DNA from: an uncultured Veillonella sp.
Lineage (GTDB): Bacteria; Bacillota; Negativicutes; Veillonellales; Veillonellaceae
Assembly (NCBI RefSeq): GCF_937981445.1
Contig: NZ_CALJON010000034.1
Span: 1 to 64,000 of the forward strand
Reading direction: 5' to 3'
Length of the DNA stretch: 64,000 nt
In this document: positions 16,747 to 25,945 of the stretch, one piece after another
Numbering within the stretch: the stretch's first letter is position 1
Layout of the letters: each line of letters begins with the position of its first letter
Program-made: the position numbers and the translations under genes
The notes under the pieces: model-generated
The model's database searches: none
Told to the model about the DNA's origin: nothing
The model's input: only the letters and a program-made list of their open reading frames with translations

Positions 16747-17822
16747 GAAGTATTGAGTGGACAGGGGAAGAGTTAGTTTTATTAGATCAAACTAAATTAC
16801 CTACAGAAGAGGTCTATATTCGCTGTACCGATTGGCGTGAAGTGGCAGAGGCTATCAAAATGCTTCGTGTGAGGGGCGCTCCGGCTATTGGGGTGGCCGC
16901 CGCCTATGGTTTGATTTTAGCAGCTAAAGAAGCGCAAGCTACAGTACTCCATGAAGCACGACCATTAGAGGATCGTGCTGTGGGGGAGAAGTCATTATTT
17001 TTAGACTTTGCCAATGAATTACGCAGTGCGAGACCGACGGCTATTAATTTAGCTTGGGCTATTGATCGCGTAGTAACCAATATTGTTGTGCCCGCTGAGT
17101 CCATTACGGCTGCTTTACCGCTTATTGAGGCGGAGGCACAGGCTATTGAGCATGAAGATTTGCAGCTTAATACGCGTATGGCTAAAGCAGGGATTACCTT
17201 ATTTGAGGGGCAGCAGGGCATTCGCATTTTAACACATTGCAATGCTGGTGCTTTGGCTACCGCTGGAGTGGGCACGGCATTAGGTGTGGTGAGAGAACTT
17301 CATAAAGTAGGAAAATTAGAACGGGTTTATGCTGATGAAACGAGACCTTTGCTTCAAGGGGCACGCTTGACAGCCTTCGAATTACATGAAGACGGTATTC
17401 CCGTTACCTTGCTCACAGATAATATGGCAGCTTATGCTATGCAACAAGGCTTAATTGATGCTGTTATAGTAGGTGCTGACCGCATCACTACAAAGGGGGA
17501 TGTGGCTAATAAAATTGGTACCTATGGAGTGGCATTATTAGCGAAAGCTCATAATATACCATTTTATGTAGCAGCACCTTACAGTACCTTTGATTTCACA
17601 TTGGAGAATGGAGCAGATATTCCTATTGAAATGCGCGCCCCTGAAGAAGTGACTCACTTTAGTGGCGTCCAAACAGCACCAAAGGGCATTGAAGTGCTAA
17701 ATCCGGCTTTTGATGTAACACCTCATGAGCTCGTTACAGCCATTATTACTGAGGAAGGTGTATTAAAACCGCCATTTACAGTATCTATTGATAAATTAAA
17801 ACAATTAACTACGGATATATAA
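16743..17822 (+). CDS. mtnA: S-methyl-5-thioribose-1-phosphate isomerase
   Basis: MtnA converts methylthioribose 1-phosphate to methylthioribulose 1-phosphate. Signature segments are RGAPAIGVAAAYG, THCNAGALATAGVGTALG (catalytic Cys), ADETRPLLQGARLTAFEL and GADRITTKGDVANKIGTYG (catalytic Asp region). Length 359 is usual for this branch of the eIF2B-like family. It overlaps mtnP and is followed 27 bases later by ahcY. An in-window dehydratase (mtnB) or aldolase is missing, so the fate of methylthioribulose phosphate is open: complete methionine salvage elsewhere, or a shunt. Confidence 0.95.
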   Translation: MRSIEWTGEELVLLDQTKLPTEEVYIRCTDWREVAEAIKMLRVRGAPAIGVAAAYGLILAAKEAQATVLHEARPLEDRAVGEKSLFLDFANELRSARPTAINLAWAIDRVVTNIVVPAESITAALPLIEAEAQAIEHEDLQLNTRMAKAGITLFEGQQGIRILTHCNAGALATAGVGTALGVVRELHKVGKLERVYADETRPLLQGARLTAFELHEDGIPVTLLTDNMAAYAMQQGLIDAVIVGADRITTKGDVANKIGTYGVALLAKAHNIPFYVAAPYSTFDFTLENGADIPIEMRAPEEVTHFSGVQTAPKGIEVLNPAFDVTPHELVTAIITEEGVLKPPFTVSIDKLKQLTTDI

Positions 17823-17849
17823 AAAACTATCAGAAAGAAGAGGATAGAG

Positions 17850-19094
17850 ATGGAATCATTAATTAGAGATATTACATTAGCACCAGAAGGTCGTAAAAAA
17901 ATTGAATGGGTAGCTAATTTCATGCCTGCTCTTAATAGTTTGCGTGAAGAGTTTAAAAACAGTCATAAATTTGAAGGTAAAACTGTAGTTGTAAGTGTTC
18001 ACCTAGAAGCTAAAACAGCGTATTTGTCTACCGTTTTAAAAGAAGCTGGTGCTCAGGTGATTGTAACGGGGTCGAATCCGTTATCAACGCAAGATGACGT
18101 AGCCGCTGCACTTGTAGATATGGGCCTTACTGTATATGCTTGGCATGATTGTACTGAAGAAGAATATGTTATGTTTTTAAATAAAGCCTTAGATCATAAA
18201 CCACATATTATCATTGATGATGGTGGTGATTTAGTAAATCTATTACATACGACTCGTCAAGATGCTAAAGAGCGTTTAATCGGTGGTTCAGAAGAAACAA
18301 CAACAGGCGTGCATCGCCTTCATGCCTTAGCTAATGAACATAAACTAACCTTCCCAATGATTGCCGTAAATGACTCATATTGTAAGTATTTATTTGATAA
18401 TCGCTATGGTACAGGCCAATCTGTATGGGATGGCATTATGCGTACGACTAATTTGACTGTAACTGGTAAAAATGTTGTCGTAGCTGGCTATGGCTGGTGT
18501 GGGAAGGGCGTGGCTATGCGTGCTAAAGGCTTAGGTGCTCATGTAATTGTTACTGAAGTTGATCCTATTAAAGCTATTGAAGCTGTATTTGATGGCTTTA
18601 AGGTTATGCCAATGATTGAGGCAGCGCCCATTGGTGATATTTTTATTACTGTAACCGGCTGTAAAGATGTGATTCGTAAAGAGCATTATGAAGTAATGAA
18701 AGATAAAGCGATTATGTGTAATGCTGGGCATTTCGATTGTGAAGTAAATGGTGTTGAGCTCGCTGAAGTGGCCGTATCTCATAAAAATGTACGCAAAAAT
18801 ATTGAAGGTTATACATTAGCAGATGGACGTACGCTATATTTATTAGCTGGTGGTCGCTTAGTCAACTTGGCCGCAGGGGATGGTCATCCAGCCGAAATTA
18901 TGGACTTATCCTTTGCGATGCAAGCCTTAGCAGCAGAATATTTGCTTGACCATGGTACAACTATGGAAGCAACGGTTCATATCTTACCTCATGAGCTTGA
19001 TGAACGCATTGCGAAGGTTAAATTGCAGTCCATGGGGTATGATATAGACGCATTGACACAGGAACAATACGATTATTTACACAAAGTTAACTAA
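17850..19094 (+). CDS. ahcY: Adenosylhomocysteinase-family hydrolase
   Basis: The family cleaves S-adenosylhomocysteine (or its deaminated form) to homocysteine and the nucleoside, using bound NAD. Seen: NPLSTQDDVAAAL, GGSEETTTGVHRL, NDSYCKYLFDN with catalytic Lys179, Asp183 and Asn184, the Rossmann motif VVAGYGWCGKG (about 210-220) and NAGHFDCEVN. The 414-residue length and short C-terminus match the archaeal/Thermotoga-like branch. The substrate-side motif reads HLEAKTA (51-57), where the mammalian enzyme has HMTVETA, so residues contacting the base differ (Thr to Glu, Glu to Lys). With the deaminase gene mtaD next door it could act on S-inosylhomocysteine; see findings. GAAGAGG lies before the ATG. 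Confidence 0.92.
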   Translation: MESLIRDITLAPEGRKKIEWVANFMPALNSLREEFKNSHKFEGKTVVVSVHLEAKTAYLSTVLKEAGAQVIVTGSNPLSTQDDVAAALVDMGLTVYAWHDCTEEEYVMFLNKALDHKPHIIIDDGGDLVNLLHTTRQDAKERLIGGSEETTTGVHRLHALANEHKLTFPMIAVNDSYCKYLFDNRYGTGQSVWDGIMRTTNLTVTGKNVVVAGYGWCGKGVAMRAKGLGAHVIVTEVDPIKAIEAVFDGFKVMPMIEAAPIGDIFITVTGCKDVIRKEHYEVMKDKAIMCNAGHFDCEVNGVELAEVAVSHKNVRKNIEGYTLADGRTLYLLAGGRLVNLAAGDGHPAEIMDLSFAMQALAAEYLLDHGTTMEATVHILPHELDERIAKVKLQSMGYDIDALTQEQYDYLHKVN

Positions 19095-19210
19095 TGTATT
19101 TTTGTATACTGTAAAGTTTGTTCGGTTGTCTTATAAGAAAATTTCTTCTGTTATTTTATAGAATAGGTATTAATTTTATAAAATTATGTTTTTTAGAAAG
19201 GAGCTGACTT

Positions 19211-20545
19211 ATGGCTCAGATTGTAATTCGTCATATTGACTGCATTACTGGCGAATATAAGGGTAATGAAAGTGTCATTATAAAAGACGCTACTTTATTA
19301 TTAGAAAATGGATATATTAAACGCATTATAAGTCCTGAAGAAGCCGGTACTAAGGCTGGAGAAGCTCTTATAAGTGAAGCAATAAAAAATGCAGAATATG
19401 TACTGTATGGTGAAGGTAAAGTAGCAGCACCAGGATTTATCAATACTCATACTCATGTAGCAATGGGTTTATTTAGAAATTATGCAGATGACTTAGAGCT
19501 CATGGACTGGTTATCTAATGCAATTTGGCTAGCAGAAGCTAAATTAACTGATGAGCTTGTAGCTATCGGTACGCAATTGGGCATTGCAGAAATGCTCCGA
19601 TCTGGCACAACCTGCTTCAATGATATGTATTTCTTTATGGACGAAACTGCTAATGTAGTGAAAGAAACAGGTATACGTGCTGTATTGTCCCGTGGTATGG
19701 CTGGGGTAGCACCAACGGCAGATGTGGCTTTACAAGAAAGTCGTCATCTCTATAATACATGGCATGGTTTTGAAGATAATCGCATCAAGGTTATGTTAGG
19801 ACCTCATGCACCGTATACATGTCCTGATGCATACATGAAAAAGGTCATGGATTTAGCTCATGAATTAGGTGCTCAAATTCATGTACATCTTTGTGAAACT
19901 CGTACAGAAGTAGAGGATGTGTTAAAGGCTACTGGAAAAACACCAATTGCTCATTTTAATGATTTAGGTGTATTTGACACAGGCTGTATAGCAGCTCATG
20001 GTGTACATTTGACTGATGACGATATGCGTATTATGAAAGAAAAAAATGTGCGTCTAGCCCATAATCCACAATCCAATCTAAAATTAGCTAGTGGCATTGC
20101 TAATTTGCCGGCTTTACTTGAAAAGGGTATAACTGTAGGCCTTGGTACGGATGGTTCATCTAGCAATAATAATGCAGATATGTTAGAAGAAGTGCGTTTA
20201 GCTGCTATGTTACATAAAGCGACTCATTATGATCCTAAGGTAATCCCTGCTCACACAGCCCTTGCTTTAGGCACCGTAGAAGGAGCTAAAGTATTAGATT
20301 ACAATGATTTAGGCCTTATCAAAGAAGGGTATCGTGCAGACATCGTTCTCTATGATGTGACGGGCATGCATTGGTTGCCACGCTATAATGATGTAGCGTC
20401 TTTAGTGTATGCAGCTAATTCCTCTGATGCTGTAACGACTATTGTAGCTGGTAAAGTACTTATGAAAGATCGTGAACTCTTGACTATTGATGAAGAACGT
20501 TTACGTCATGAAGTGCTAAAACAAAGTCAGATTTTTATGAAATAA
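19211..20545 (+). CDS. mtaD: 5-methylthioadenosine/S-adenosylhomocysteine deaminase
   Basis: This amidohydrolase deaminates methylthioadenosine and S-adenosylhomocysteine at the adenine 6-position. Metal ligands are visible in NTHTHVAMG (His80 and His82), the central HVHLCET and the later GTDGSSSNN (metal Asp). Other marks are GTTCFNDMYFF and HNPQSNLKLASG. Length 444 is usual. GAAAGGAG precedes the ATG. A 116-base gap separates it from ahcY without any terminator, so it likely belongs to the mtnP-mtnA-ahcY unit. Its last codons (encoding SQIFMK) are reiterated beyond the stop codon as imperfect 20-base repeats. Confidence 0.93.
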   Translation: MAQIVIRHIDCITGEYKGNESVIIKDATLLLENGYIKRIISPEEAGTKAGEALISEAIKNAEYVLYGEGKVAAPGFINTHTHVAMGLFRNYADDLELMDWLSNAIWLAEAKLTDELVAIGTQLGIAEMLRSGTTCFNDMYFFMDETANVVKETGIRAVLSRGMAGVAPTADVALQESRHLYNTWHGFEDNRIKVMLGPHAPYTCPDAYMKKVMDLAHELGAQIHVHLCETRTEVEDVLKATGKTPIAHFNDLGVFDTGCIAAHGVHLTDDDMRIMKEKNVRLAHNPQSNLKLASGIANLPALLEKGITVGLGTDGSSSNNNADMLEEVRLAAMLHKATHYDPKVIPAHTALALGTVEGAKVLDYNDLGLIKEGYRADIVLYDVTGMHWLPRYNDVASLVYAANSSDAVTTIVAGKVLMKDRELLTIDEERLRHEVLKQSQIFMK

Positions 20546-20583
20546 AGTCAGATTTTTTGAAATAATGTCATATTTTTAGGAAT
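20523..20583 (+). repeat. Reiteration of the mtaD 3' end past its stop codon
   Basis: Three consecutive units of 21, 20 and 20 bases share AAAGTCAGATTTTT-GAAAT. The first unit is coding and ends at the stop codon; the second and third lie in the intergenic space and are progressively diverged. Confidence 0.8.
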
Positions 20584-20633
20584 CTCATGGAATTTATCCT
20601 ACTACGCTTATATCTATAATGCGAGTAGTATGC

Positions 20634-20670
20634 AAAAAAATAGCCCTTGCCGAGGCAAGGGCTGTTTTTT
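20634..20670. terminator. Bidirectional terminator between mtaD and tpx
   Basis: TAGCCCTTGCC pairs with GGCAAGGGCT across a short loop, preceded by seven A and followed by six T. It serves both convergent genes. Confidence 0.9.
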
Positions 20671-20674
20671 ATTA

Positions 20675-21190
20675 TTAAGCTAATTTTTTAGCAGCTTCTA
20701 ATGCAGCGTCGAAGTTAACTTCATGAGTTACTTCAGGAACATATTCAACATGAGCTACTTTATTGTCTTTGCCAATTACTACGATACCGCGAGTTAAAAG
20801 GCGAAGTTCTTCGATTAAGAAGCCATAGTTAGTACCGAAGCTTGCATCTTTGTGGTCGGAAAGAGTAACCACTTTGTCGATACCAGCAGCACCGCACCAA
20901 CGTTTTTGAGCGAATGGAAGGTCCATGGATACAGTTAAAATTACTACATCGTCAGAAAGCTTAGCAGCTTCTACATTGAAACGACGAGTTTGTGCATCAC
21001 ATACGCCAGTATCTAAGGATGGTACTACGGAAATAATTTTTACTTTGCCTTCGTAGTCTTTAAGAGTTTTTGCTTGTAAATCATTATCTAATAGAGTAAA
21101 GTCAGGCGCTTGTTCGCCTACTTTAACTTCTTTACCAACAAGAGTCATTGGATTATTTAAAAATGTAATCACACCAGTACGTTTTTCCAT
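20675..21190 (-). CDS. tpx: Thiol peroxidase (atypical 2-Cys peroxiredoxin)
   Basis: Tpx reduces hydrogen peroxide and organic hydroperoxides using thioredoxin. The peroxidatic cysteine is Cys64 in VPSLDTGVCDAQT and the resolving cysteine Cys99 in KRWCGA. LKDYEGKVKIISV and a GFLIEELRLLTRGIVVI segment complete the family pattern. Length 171 is normal. AGGAGGTTAATGAA precedes the ATG on the minus strand. It stands alone between a terminator and the divergently transcribed ABC exporter genes; a TATACT -10-like box lies about 75-80 bases upstream of its start, with a weak -35. It probably protects this oxygen-sensitive organism from peroxide. Confidence 0.96.
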   Translation of the reverse strand: MEKRTGVITFLNNPMTLVGKEVKVGEQAPDFTLLDNDLQAKTLKDYEGKVKIISVVPSLDTGVCDAQTRRFNVEAAKLSDDVVILTVSMDLPFAQKRWCGAAGIDKVVTLSDHKDASFGTNYGFLIEELRLLTRGIVVIGKDNKVAHVEYVPEVTHEVNFDAALEAAKKLA

Positions 21191-21448
21191 TTCATTAACC
21201 TCCTAATGAATGATTGATTGAATACAAAAAGATTGGATGAGATTTCTCTCTTACATAAACAAGTATAGCATGTTGGAGGATAATAGTAAAACTATAAATT
21301 AAAAAAATTCGATATTTGTATATTTCTACTTTTTAAGGCTTTATGATAAAATAATATAATACATCGTTGATTTTCGATAAATACCTATATTTTGCATATA
21401 AGTATATGCCTATGTATTGTATGGCTATCTTTTATATTAGGAGTGACT

Positions 21449-23173
21449 ATGAAAAAGTTACGTATTTTTTCCCAGTTTTTCAAAGGCTATGGGCCCGTAT
21501 ATTTACTGGGTGTTTTTGTGATGATTATTATTGATATTTTGTTTTTATATGTACCTAAATTAACTGGTGAAGCAATTAGCACCTTATATTATGGTAGAGA
21601 AGGATTGACTACCTATATAGGGTACTTTTTTATCTTAGGCATTGTGGTTACCATATTGAAATTTGCATCGCGCCACTTGCTACTGGGCTCTATTCGGCGC
21701 TTTGAGTTTTTATTGCGCCGTCGTCTCTTTGACCATGCTTTGTATATAAAAACTGCCTATTATGAAACAAATGGTCCTGGCAAAGTGATGGCTCTCATGA
21801 CCAATGATGTAACTTCCTTGCGCGTATCATTAGGTCTAGGGGTCATGATATTAGTGGACGCCATCTTTTTTGGAATTTGCTCCTTCATATTAGTAGCCAA
21901 TTCCATTAGCTTATCATTGGCCGCGACTATTCTATTACCCATGCCCTTTGTTCTCGTAGCTATGCTCTATGTGAGTCGGCGAATGCGCGCTAAACAGCGC
22001 GAGGCACAAAATACCTATAGCGATCTTACAGAATTTGCTCAAGAATTATTTCTTGGCATGCCCATTATCCGTGCTTTTAATAGGGAGATGCGCAGTGTAA
22101 CACGTTTTATGAATATAAATACAGAAAATTACCATAAAAATATGAAGGTCGCCTTCTTAGACTCTTTACTGGCCCCGTTGACCTTCATAGCACCCTTTAT
22201 GTGCTATGCCATTGCTATTTATGTATGTGGTGATTTAATTGTAAAAAATGAGCTAACTGTAGGTGAGTTTGTAGCTATTAATGGCTATTTATTGCTTATT
22301 ATTGGGCCTATTATGGGGATTGGCTCCTTAGCATCTGTACTTCAAAAAGGTTTGGCTTCGCTAGATCGTATTTATGAGTTTCTTATGATTCCTGAAGAAG
22401 TAATGGGGGAAAGCAATGAAGAACTACCTTTAAGTGAACTGCGCTTAGAACATTTAAATTTTACTTATGAAGGAACTAAAGCGCCTATTCTAAAGGATGT
22501 GAATTTAATAGTAAAACCAGGTCAGTTCATTGGGATTGTAGGGGGCCCTGGGTCAGGGAAATCCACCTTATTCAAAGTACTGTTGCGTTTGCAAGAGATT
22601 CCTGAGCAGTCCGTGTTTATTGACAATAAAGACCTCGCTACCATGCCCCTTGAGGTAGTGCGCCGATCCATTGCCTATGTGCCACCGGAAAGTTATTTAT
22701 TGGGTACTACAATTGGTGAGAATATTGCCTTTGGAGAGGCATCAAATCATAATTTAACATTGACAGAAGCAGCAGAGCGAGCAGCCTTAACTCGTGATTT
22801 AAAAGAACGCTTGCAGCCTGAAAGCAAGCGTTTAAAAGAGGGGGGCACAGACTTATCGGGTGGCCAAAAGCAGCGCATTAATATTGCCCGTGGTCTTTAT
22901 AAAAATGCCCCCTATTTGCTTTTAGATGACAGTTTCTCTGCCTTAGATGCTATCAGTGCGGCTACGATTATTGATACCTTGCGAAGTGGACGAAATCAAA
23001 CTTTGCTCTTCATTTCCCAGCGTTTAGAAGCCTTGCGTGATGCTGACCGCATCATTGTGTTTAAGGACGGCTCTATTGTAGAAGAGGGGACTCATGAAGC
23101 ATTAATGGCCCTTAAAGGGGAATACTATCGCTTGTATGCCAAACAAATTGAAGGAGGTGAAGGCCTTGAGTAA
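21449..23173 (+). CDS. ABC exporter half-transporter, degenerate-site subunit
   Basis: The 574-residue chain joins six transmembrane helices (about 1-310) to an ATPase domain. Walker A is GGPGSGKST (about 364-372), signature LSGGQ near 469. The Walker B ending LLLDDS has Asp where the catalytic Glu is expected, and the switch histidine is replaced by Gln in ISQRLEA. Those changes are known from the degenerate partner of heterodimeric exporters such as BmrC/BmrD and TmrA/TmrB. The start at ATG after TTAGGAGTGACT is preferred to an upstream in-frame ATG that would add 19 residues. It overlaps the next gene by 8 bases. Substrate unknown; drugs or lipids are usual. Confidence 0.9.
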   Translation: MKKLRIFSQFFKGYGPVYLLGVFVMIIIDILFLYVPKLTGEAISTLYYGREGLTTYIGYFFILGIVVTILKFASRHLLLGSIRRFEFLLRRRLFDHALYIKTAYYETNGPGKVMALMTNDVTSLRVSLGLGVMILVDAIFFGICSFILVANSISLSLAATILLPMPFVLVAMLYVSRRMRAKQREAQNTYSDLTEFAQELFLGMPIIRAFNREMRSVTRFMNINTENYHKNMKVAFLDSLLAPLTFIAPFMCYAIAIYVCGDLIVKNELTVGEFVAINGYLLLIIGPIMGIGSLASVLQKGLASLDRIYEFLMIPEEVMGESNEELPLSELRLEHLNFTYEGTKAPILKDVNLIVKPGQFIGIVGGPGSGKSTLFKVLLRLQEIPEQSVFIDNKDLATMPLEVVRRSIAYVPPESYLLGTTIGENIAFGEASNHNLTLTEAAERAALTRDLKERLQPESKRLKEGGTDLSGGQKQRINIARGLYKNAPYLLLDDSFSALDAISAATIIDTLRSGRNQTLLFISQRLEALRDADRIIVFKDGSIVEEGTHEALMALKGEYYRLYAKQIEGGEGLE

Positions 23174-24944
23174 GCAACATAACAGCACTTATGCAGTGCA
23201 AGAGGAAGTAGCCTTAACAAAAAGTGGCGATATTTTATTATTGCAACGCTTAGGGACTTATATTAAACCACATCTCCTACTTTTAATCGTGGCGGCCGTA
23301 TTTTTATTAGTTGCCTTGGGGTTGGATTTGCTCCGACCTTGGATTATTAAAACAGTTATTGATACGGCCTTTCCAGAAAAGAGTTTAGGTCTTATTATGC
23401 AGTATGCAGGGCTTTATTTTGGGACCATTTTACTTAGTATGATGGCCATGTTTATACATAGTTTTATGCTTCAAAAATTTGGCCAGCAAATTATTTTTGA
23501 AATTCGTAATACTGTGTTTGCTAAGATTATTGCCCGCACGCCTGCTCATTTTAGTGAACTACCTATTGGCAATCTTGTGACGCGTGTTACTAATGATACG
23601 GAATCACTGCGCACCTTGTATACTGATGTAGTATTAAAACTCGGGAGCAGTGCCTTGATGATTGTAGGCATACTCATATCTATGTATATGCTGAATGTGA
23701 AGCTTGCCATTATGGTGACTTTTTTAATCCCTTTAATGGCCATAATGATTTATGTATACCAAATTTACGCACGCAAAGCCTTTCGTGGTGTTCGTACAAA
23801 ACTAGCCGCTTCGAACACATCAGTGCAAGAGATGCTCAATTTCATAGTGATTATAAAATCCTATGTAGGCGAACGCATCATGGCGAAGCAGTATGACAAA
23901 ATTAGCAAAGAATTTTTAGAAGCAGGTCTATTTGAAGTAAAGACATTTGCTATCTTTAGACCTATTGTTGATGCCTTAGTATTTGTTATAACCATTGCCA
24001 TTTTCAGCTTTACAAATTGGTTTGATACAGTTATTGAAGCTGGTACGGTATTTGCTTTTCTACAATATATGAATAAACTATTTACGCCAATTAAAGAAAT
24101 ATCTGAAAAATATAGTAATCTTCAAAGTGCCTTAGCTGGGGCGGAACGATTAGTGCCTATTATTAATGAAGTAGCGGATACTGAAATTGAAGATGTGTTG
24201 GTTCCTGCTGAATTTAAAGTGATAGAATCCATCGAGTTTGACCATGTGTGGTTCTCCTATGATAATTCGGAACATTATGCCTTAGAGGATATTAATGTAA
24301 CCATCAAAGGTGGCCAATTTGTAGGCATTGTGGGGCCTTCTGGGGGTGGTAAATCTACGCTTATGTCGCTCCTTATGGGCTTTTACAGACCGACTAAGGG
24401 CGTTATCCGCATCAGTGGCTATGACACGGCGGCGTATGCACCAGCGGTACTTAGAGAAATTATGGGTTATGTGTTCCAAGATAGTCATTTATTTAAAGGG
24501 ACCATTAGAGAAAATCTATCCCTTTATAACAGTGATATTAGTAAAGAGGCCCTTATAAAGGCAACTCAAAAAGCACATCTGCATAATATGATAGAACGAT
24601 TGCCACAGGGCTATGATACGCCGGTGGGGTATTTAGGTTCTTTATTGTCTTCAGGACAAAAACAATTATTGGCTATGGCTCGCGTTTTAGTAAGAGAGCG
24701 AAATGTGCTTATTTTTGATGAGGCAACGGCTCATATTGATAGTCATACAGAGCAATTAATTCAAGACTCCATTGAATCCATACGAGGGGAAAAGACAATT
24801 ATTAGCATAGCTCATCGACTATCGACAATTCGTTCAGCTAATACGATTTATGTTATTCAAAATGGCCGAATTGTAGAGCGTGGTGCCTACAATGAATTGA
24901 TACAGAAAGAAGGCGCGTTTTACCAACTTTGGAATGCTAAGTAA
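23166..24944 (+). CDS. ABC exporter half-transporter, partner subunit
   Basis: This is the second half of the heterodimeric exporter, with six membrane helices followed by an ATPase domain. Walker A is GPSGGGKST (about 389-397), Walker B LIFDEATA retains the catalytic Glu, and the switch histidine is present in IAHRLST. Its signature motif is LSSGQ rather than LSGGQ, the change expected opposite the degenerate Walker B of its partner. So one consensus and one degenerate ATP site are predicted. The TTG start at 23166 follows AAGGAGGTGAAG and overlaps the preceding stop; an upstream in-frame ATG at 23136 lacks a ribosome site. Confidence 0.9.
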   Translation: MSKQHNSTYAVQEEVALTKSGDILLLQRLGTYIKPHLLLLIVAAVFLLVALGLDLLRPWIIKTVIDTAFPEKSLGLIMQYAGLYFGTILLSMMAMFIHSFMLQKFGQQIIFEIRNTVFAKIIARTPAHFSELPIGNLVTRVTNDTESLRTLYTDVVLKLGSSALMIVGILISMYMLNVKLAIMVTFLIPLMAIMIYVYQIYARKAFRGVRTKLAASNTSVQEMLNFIVIIKSYVGERIMAKQYDKISKEFLEAGLFEVKTFAIFRPIVDALVFVITIAIFSFTNWFDTVIEAGTVFAFLQYMNKLFTPIKEISEKYSNLQSALAGAERLVPIINEVADTEIEDVLVPAEFKVIESIEFDHVWFSYDNSEHYALEDINVTIKGGQFVGIVGPSGGGKSTLMSLLMGFYRPTKGVIRISGYDTAAYAPAVLREIMGYVFQDSHLFKGTIRENLSLYNSDISKEALIKATQKAHLHNMIERLPQGYDTPVGYLGSLLSSGQKQLLAMARVLVRERNVLIFDEATAHIDSHTEQLIQDSIESIRGEKTIISIAHRLSTIRSANTIYVIQNGRIVERGAYNELIQKEGAFYQLWNAK

Positions 24945-25063
24945 ATTTACCTTTTTTTATGAAAAGATTATAATTTATTTAGAAATTGCCATTATTCTTT
25001 TATTACTCTGTGGTATAATAATCAATACATGTGTTTTCTAACAGGACGTTTGGAGGTGACTAA

Positions 25064-25945
25064 ATGGAATTAATTACTTCAAAAGACAGTCGTACACTGA
25101 AGTTTGCTCAATCTTTGCAAAAGAAAAAATATCGTATGATTCATGACGCTTATTTAGCCGAGGGACTTCGTACGGTGGCTGATATGCTGCCAACGGGGCT
25201 GGTTAGTCATGTACTTATTAAAGAGGATGCTTCTTTAGACGTGCAAAATGTAGCCCATGAAGCAGAGGCAAAGGGGGCTTTTGTGTATGTTGTAAGTGAT
25301 CCATTATTCCAGCTTGTAGAAAATACCGTACATGGACAAGGTATTATAGGCATTGTTAAAAAGAGTATTACTAATTTAAACAATTTTATAGAGGCTGAAC
25401 TGAAACGACTAGGGCAAGGTATTAGTAAGAATAATGAACTAAACTGTACTGGCCAAGACCACGCGCCTAATCCTCAGGGGACTGCTCCTTTATATGTAGT
25501 TTTAGATGAGGTGCAGGACCCAGGAAATTTGGGAACTATCATACGAACTGCTGTAGCCGCTAATGTGAATGCTATTTTTCTTACTAAGGGGAGTGTAGAC
25601 CCGTATAATGAAAAAACAGTGCGTAGCACCATGAGTGCTATAACGAAGATTCCTATTATAGAGGGCGTTACTGTGGAGGATATGGTAGAAGTCAAAGAAA
25701 GATTAGGCATTACTATTTATGCTACGGCCTTAGAAGAAGCTAGCTCTATTTATGAAACCTCTTATGCCCTGCGGAACCTAATCATTCTAGGTAATGAAGC
25801 CCGTGGCATTAGTGCAGAATGGCAAGCTTTGGCGGATAAAAAAATAACCATTCCCATGTATGGTCCTATTGAATCGTTGAATTTGAGTGTAGCCGCTGCG
25901 TTATGCTTTTATGCAGTGAGAGAGCGTGAAATAAATGATGTATAA
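25064..25945 (+). CDS. SpoU/TrmH-family RNA 2'-O-ribose methyltransferase
   Basis: The SPOUT methyltransferase fold shows in LDEVQDPGNLGTIIRTA (motif 1), IILGNEARGI (motif 2) and PIESLNLSVAAALC (motif 3), with an N-terminal substrate-binding segment. The target is probably a 23S rRNA or tRNA ribose. Length 293 is longer than the usual 250-270. Residues about 105-145 between the two domains form an unconserved linker insertion (rich in Asn, Gly and Leu). GGAGGTGAC precedes the ATG. The gene overlaps the start of larB by 11 bases. Confidence 0.9.
   Translation: MELITSKDSRTLKFAQSLQKKKYRMIHDAYLAEGLRTVADMLPTGLVSHVLIKEDASLDVQNVAHEAEAKGAFVYVVSDPLFQLVENTVHGQGIIGIVKKSITNLNNFIEAELKRLGQGISKNNELNCTGQDHAPNPQGTAPLYVVLDEVQDPGNLGTIIRTAVAANVNAIFLTKGSVDPYNEKTVRSTMSAITKIPIIEGVTVEDMVEVKERLGITIYATALEEASSIYETSYALRNLIILGNEARGISAEWQALADKKITIPMYGPIESLNLSVAAALCFYAVREREINDV

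Noticed and set aside
22900..23173. First ABC subunit as a decayed gene because of its altered Walker B and missing switch histidine
   Set aside because: Such changes are normal in the degenerate partner of heterodimeric exporters, and the second subunit shows the complementary signature change.
24328..24558. ORF inside the second ABC exporter gene
   Set aside because: Shadow frame of a conserved ATPase domain.
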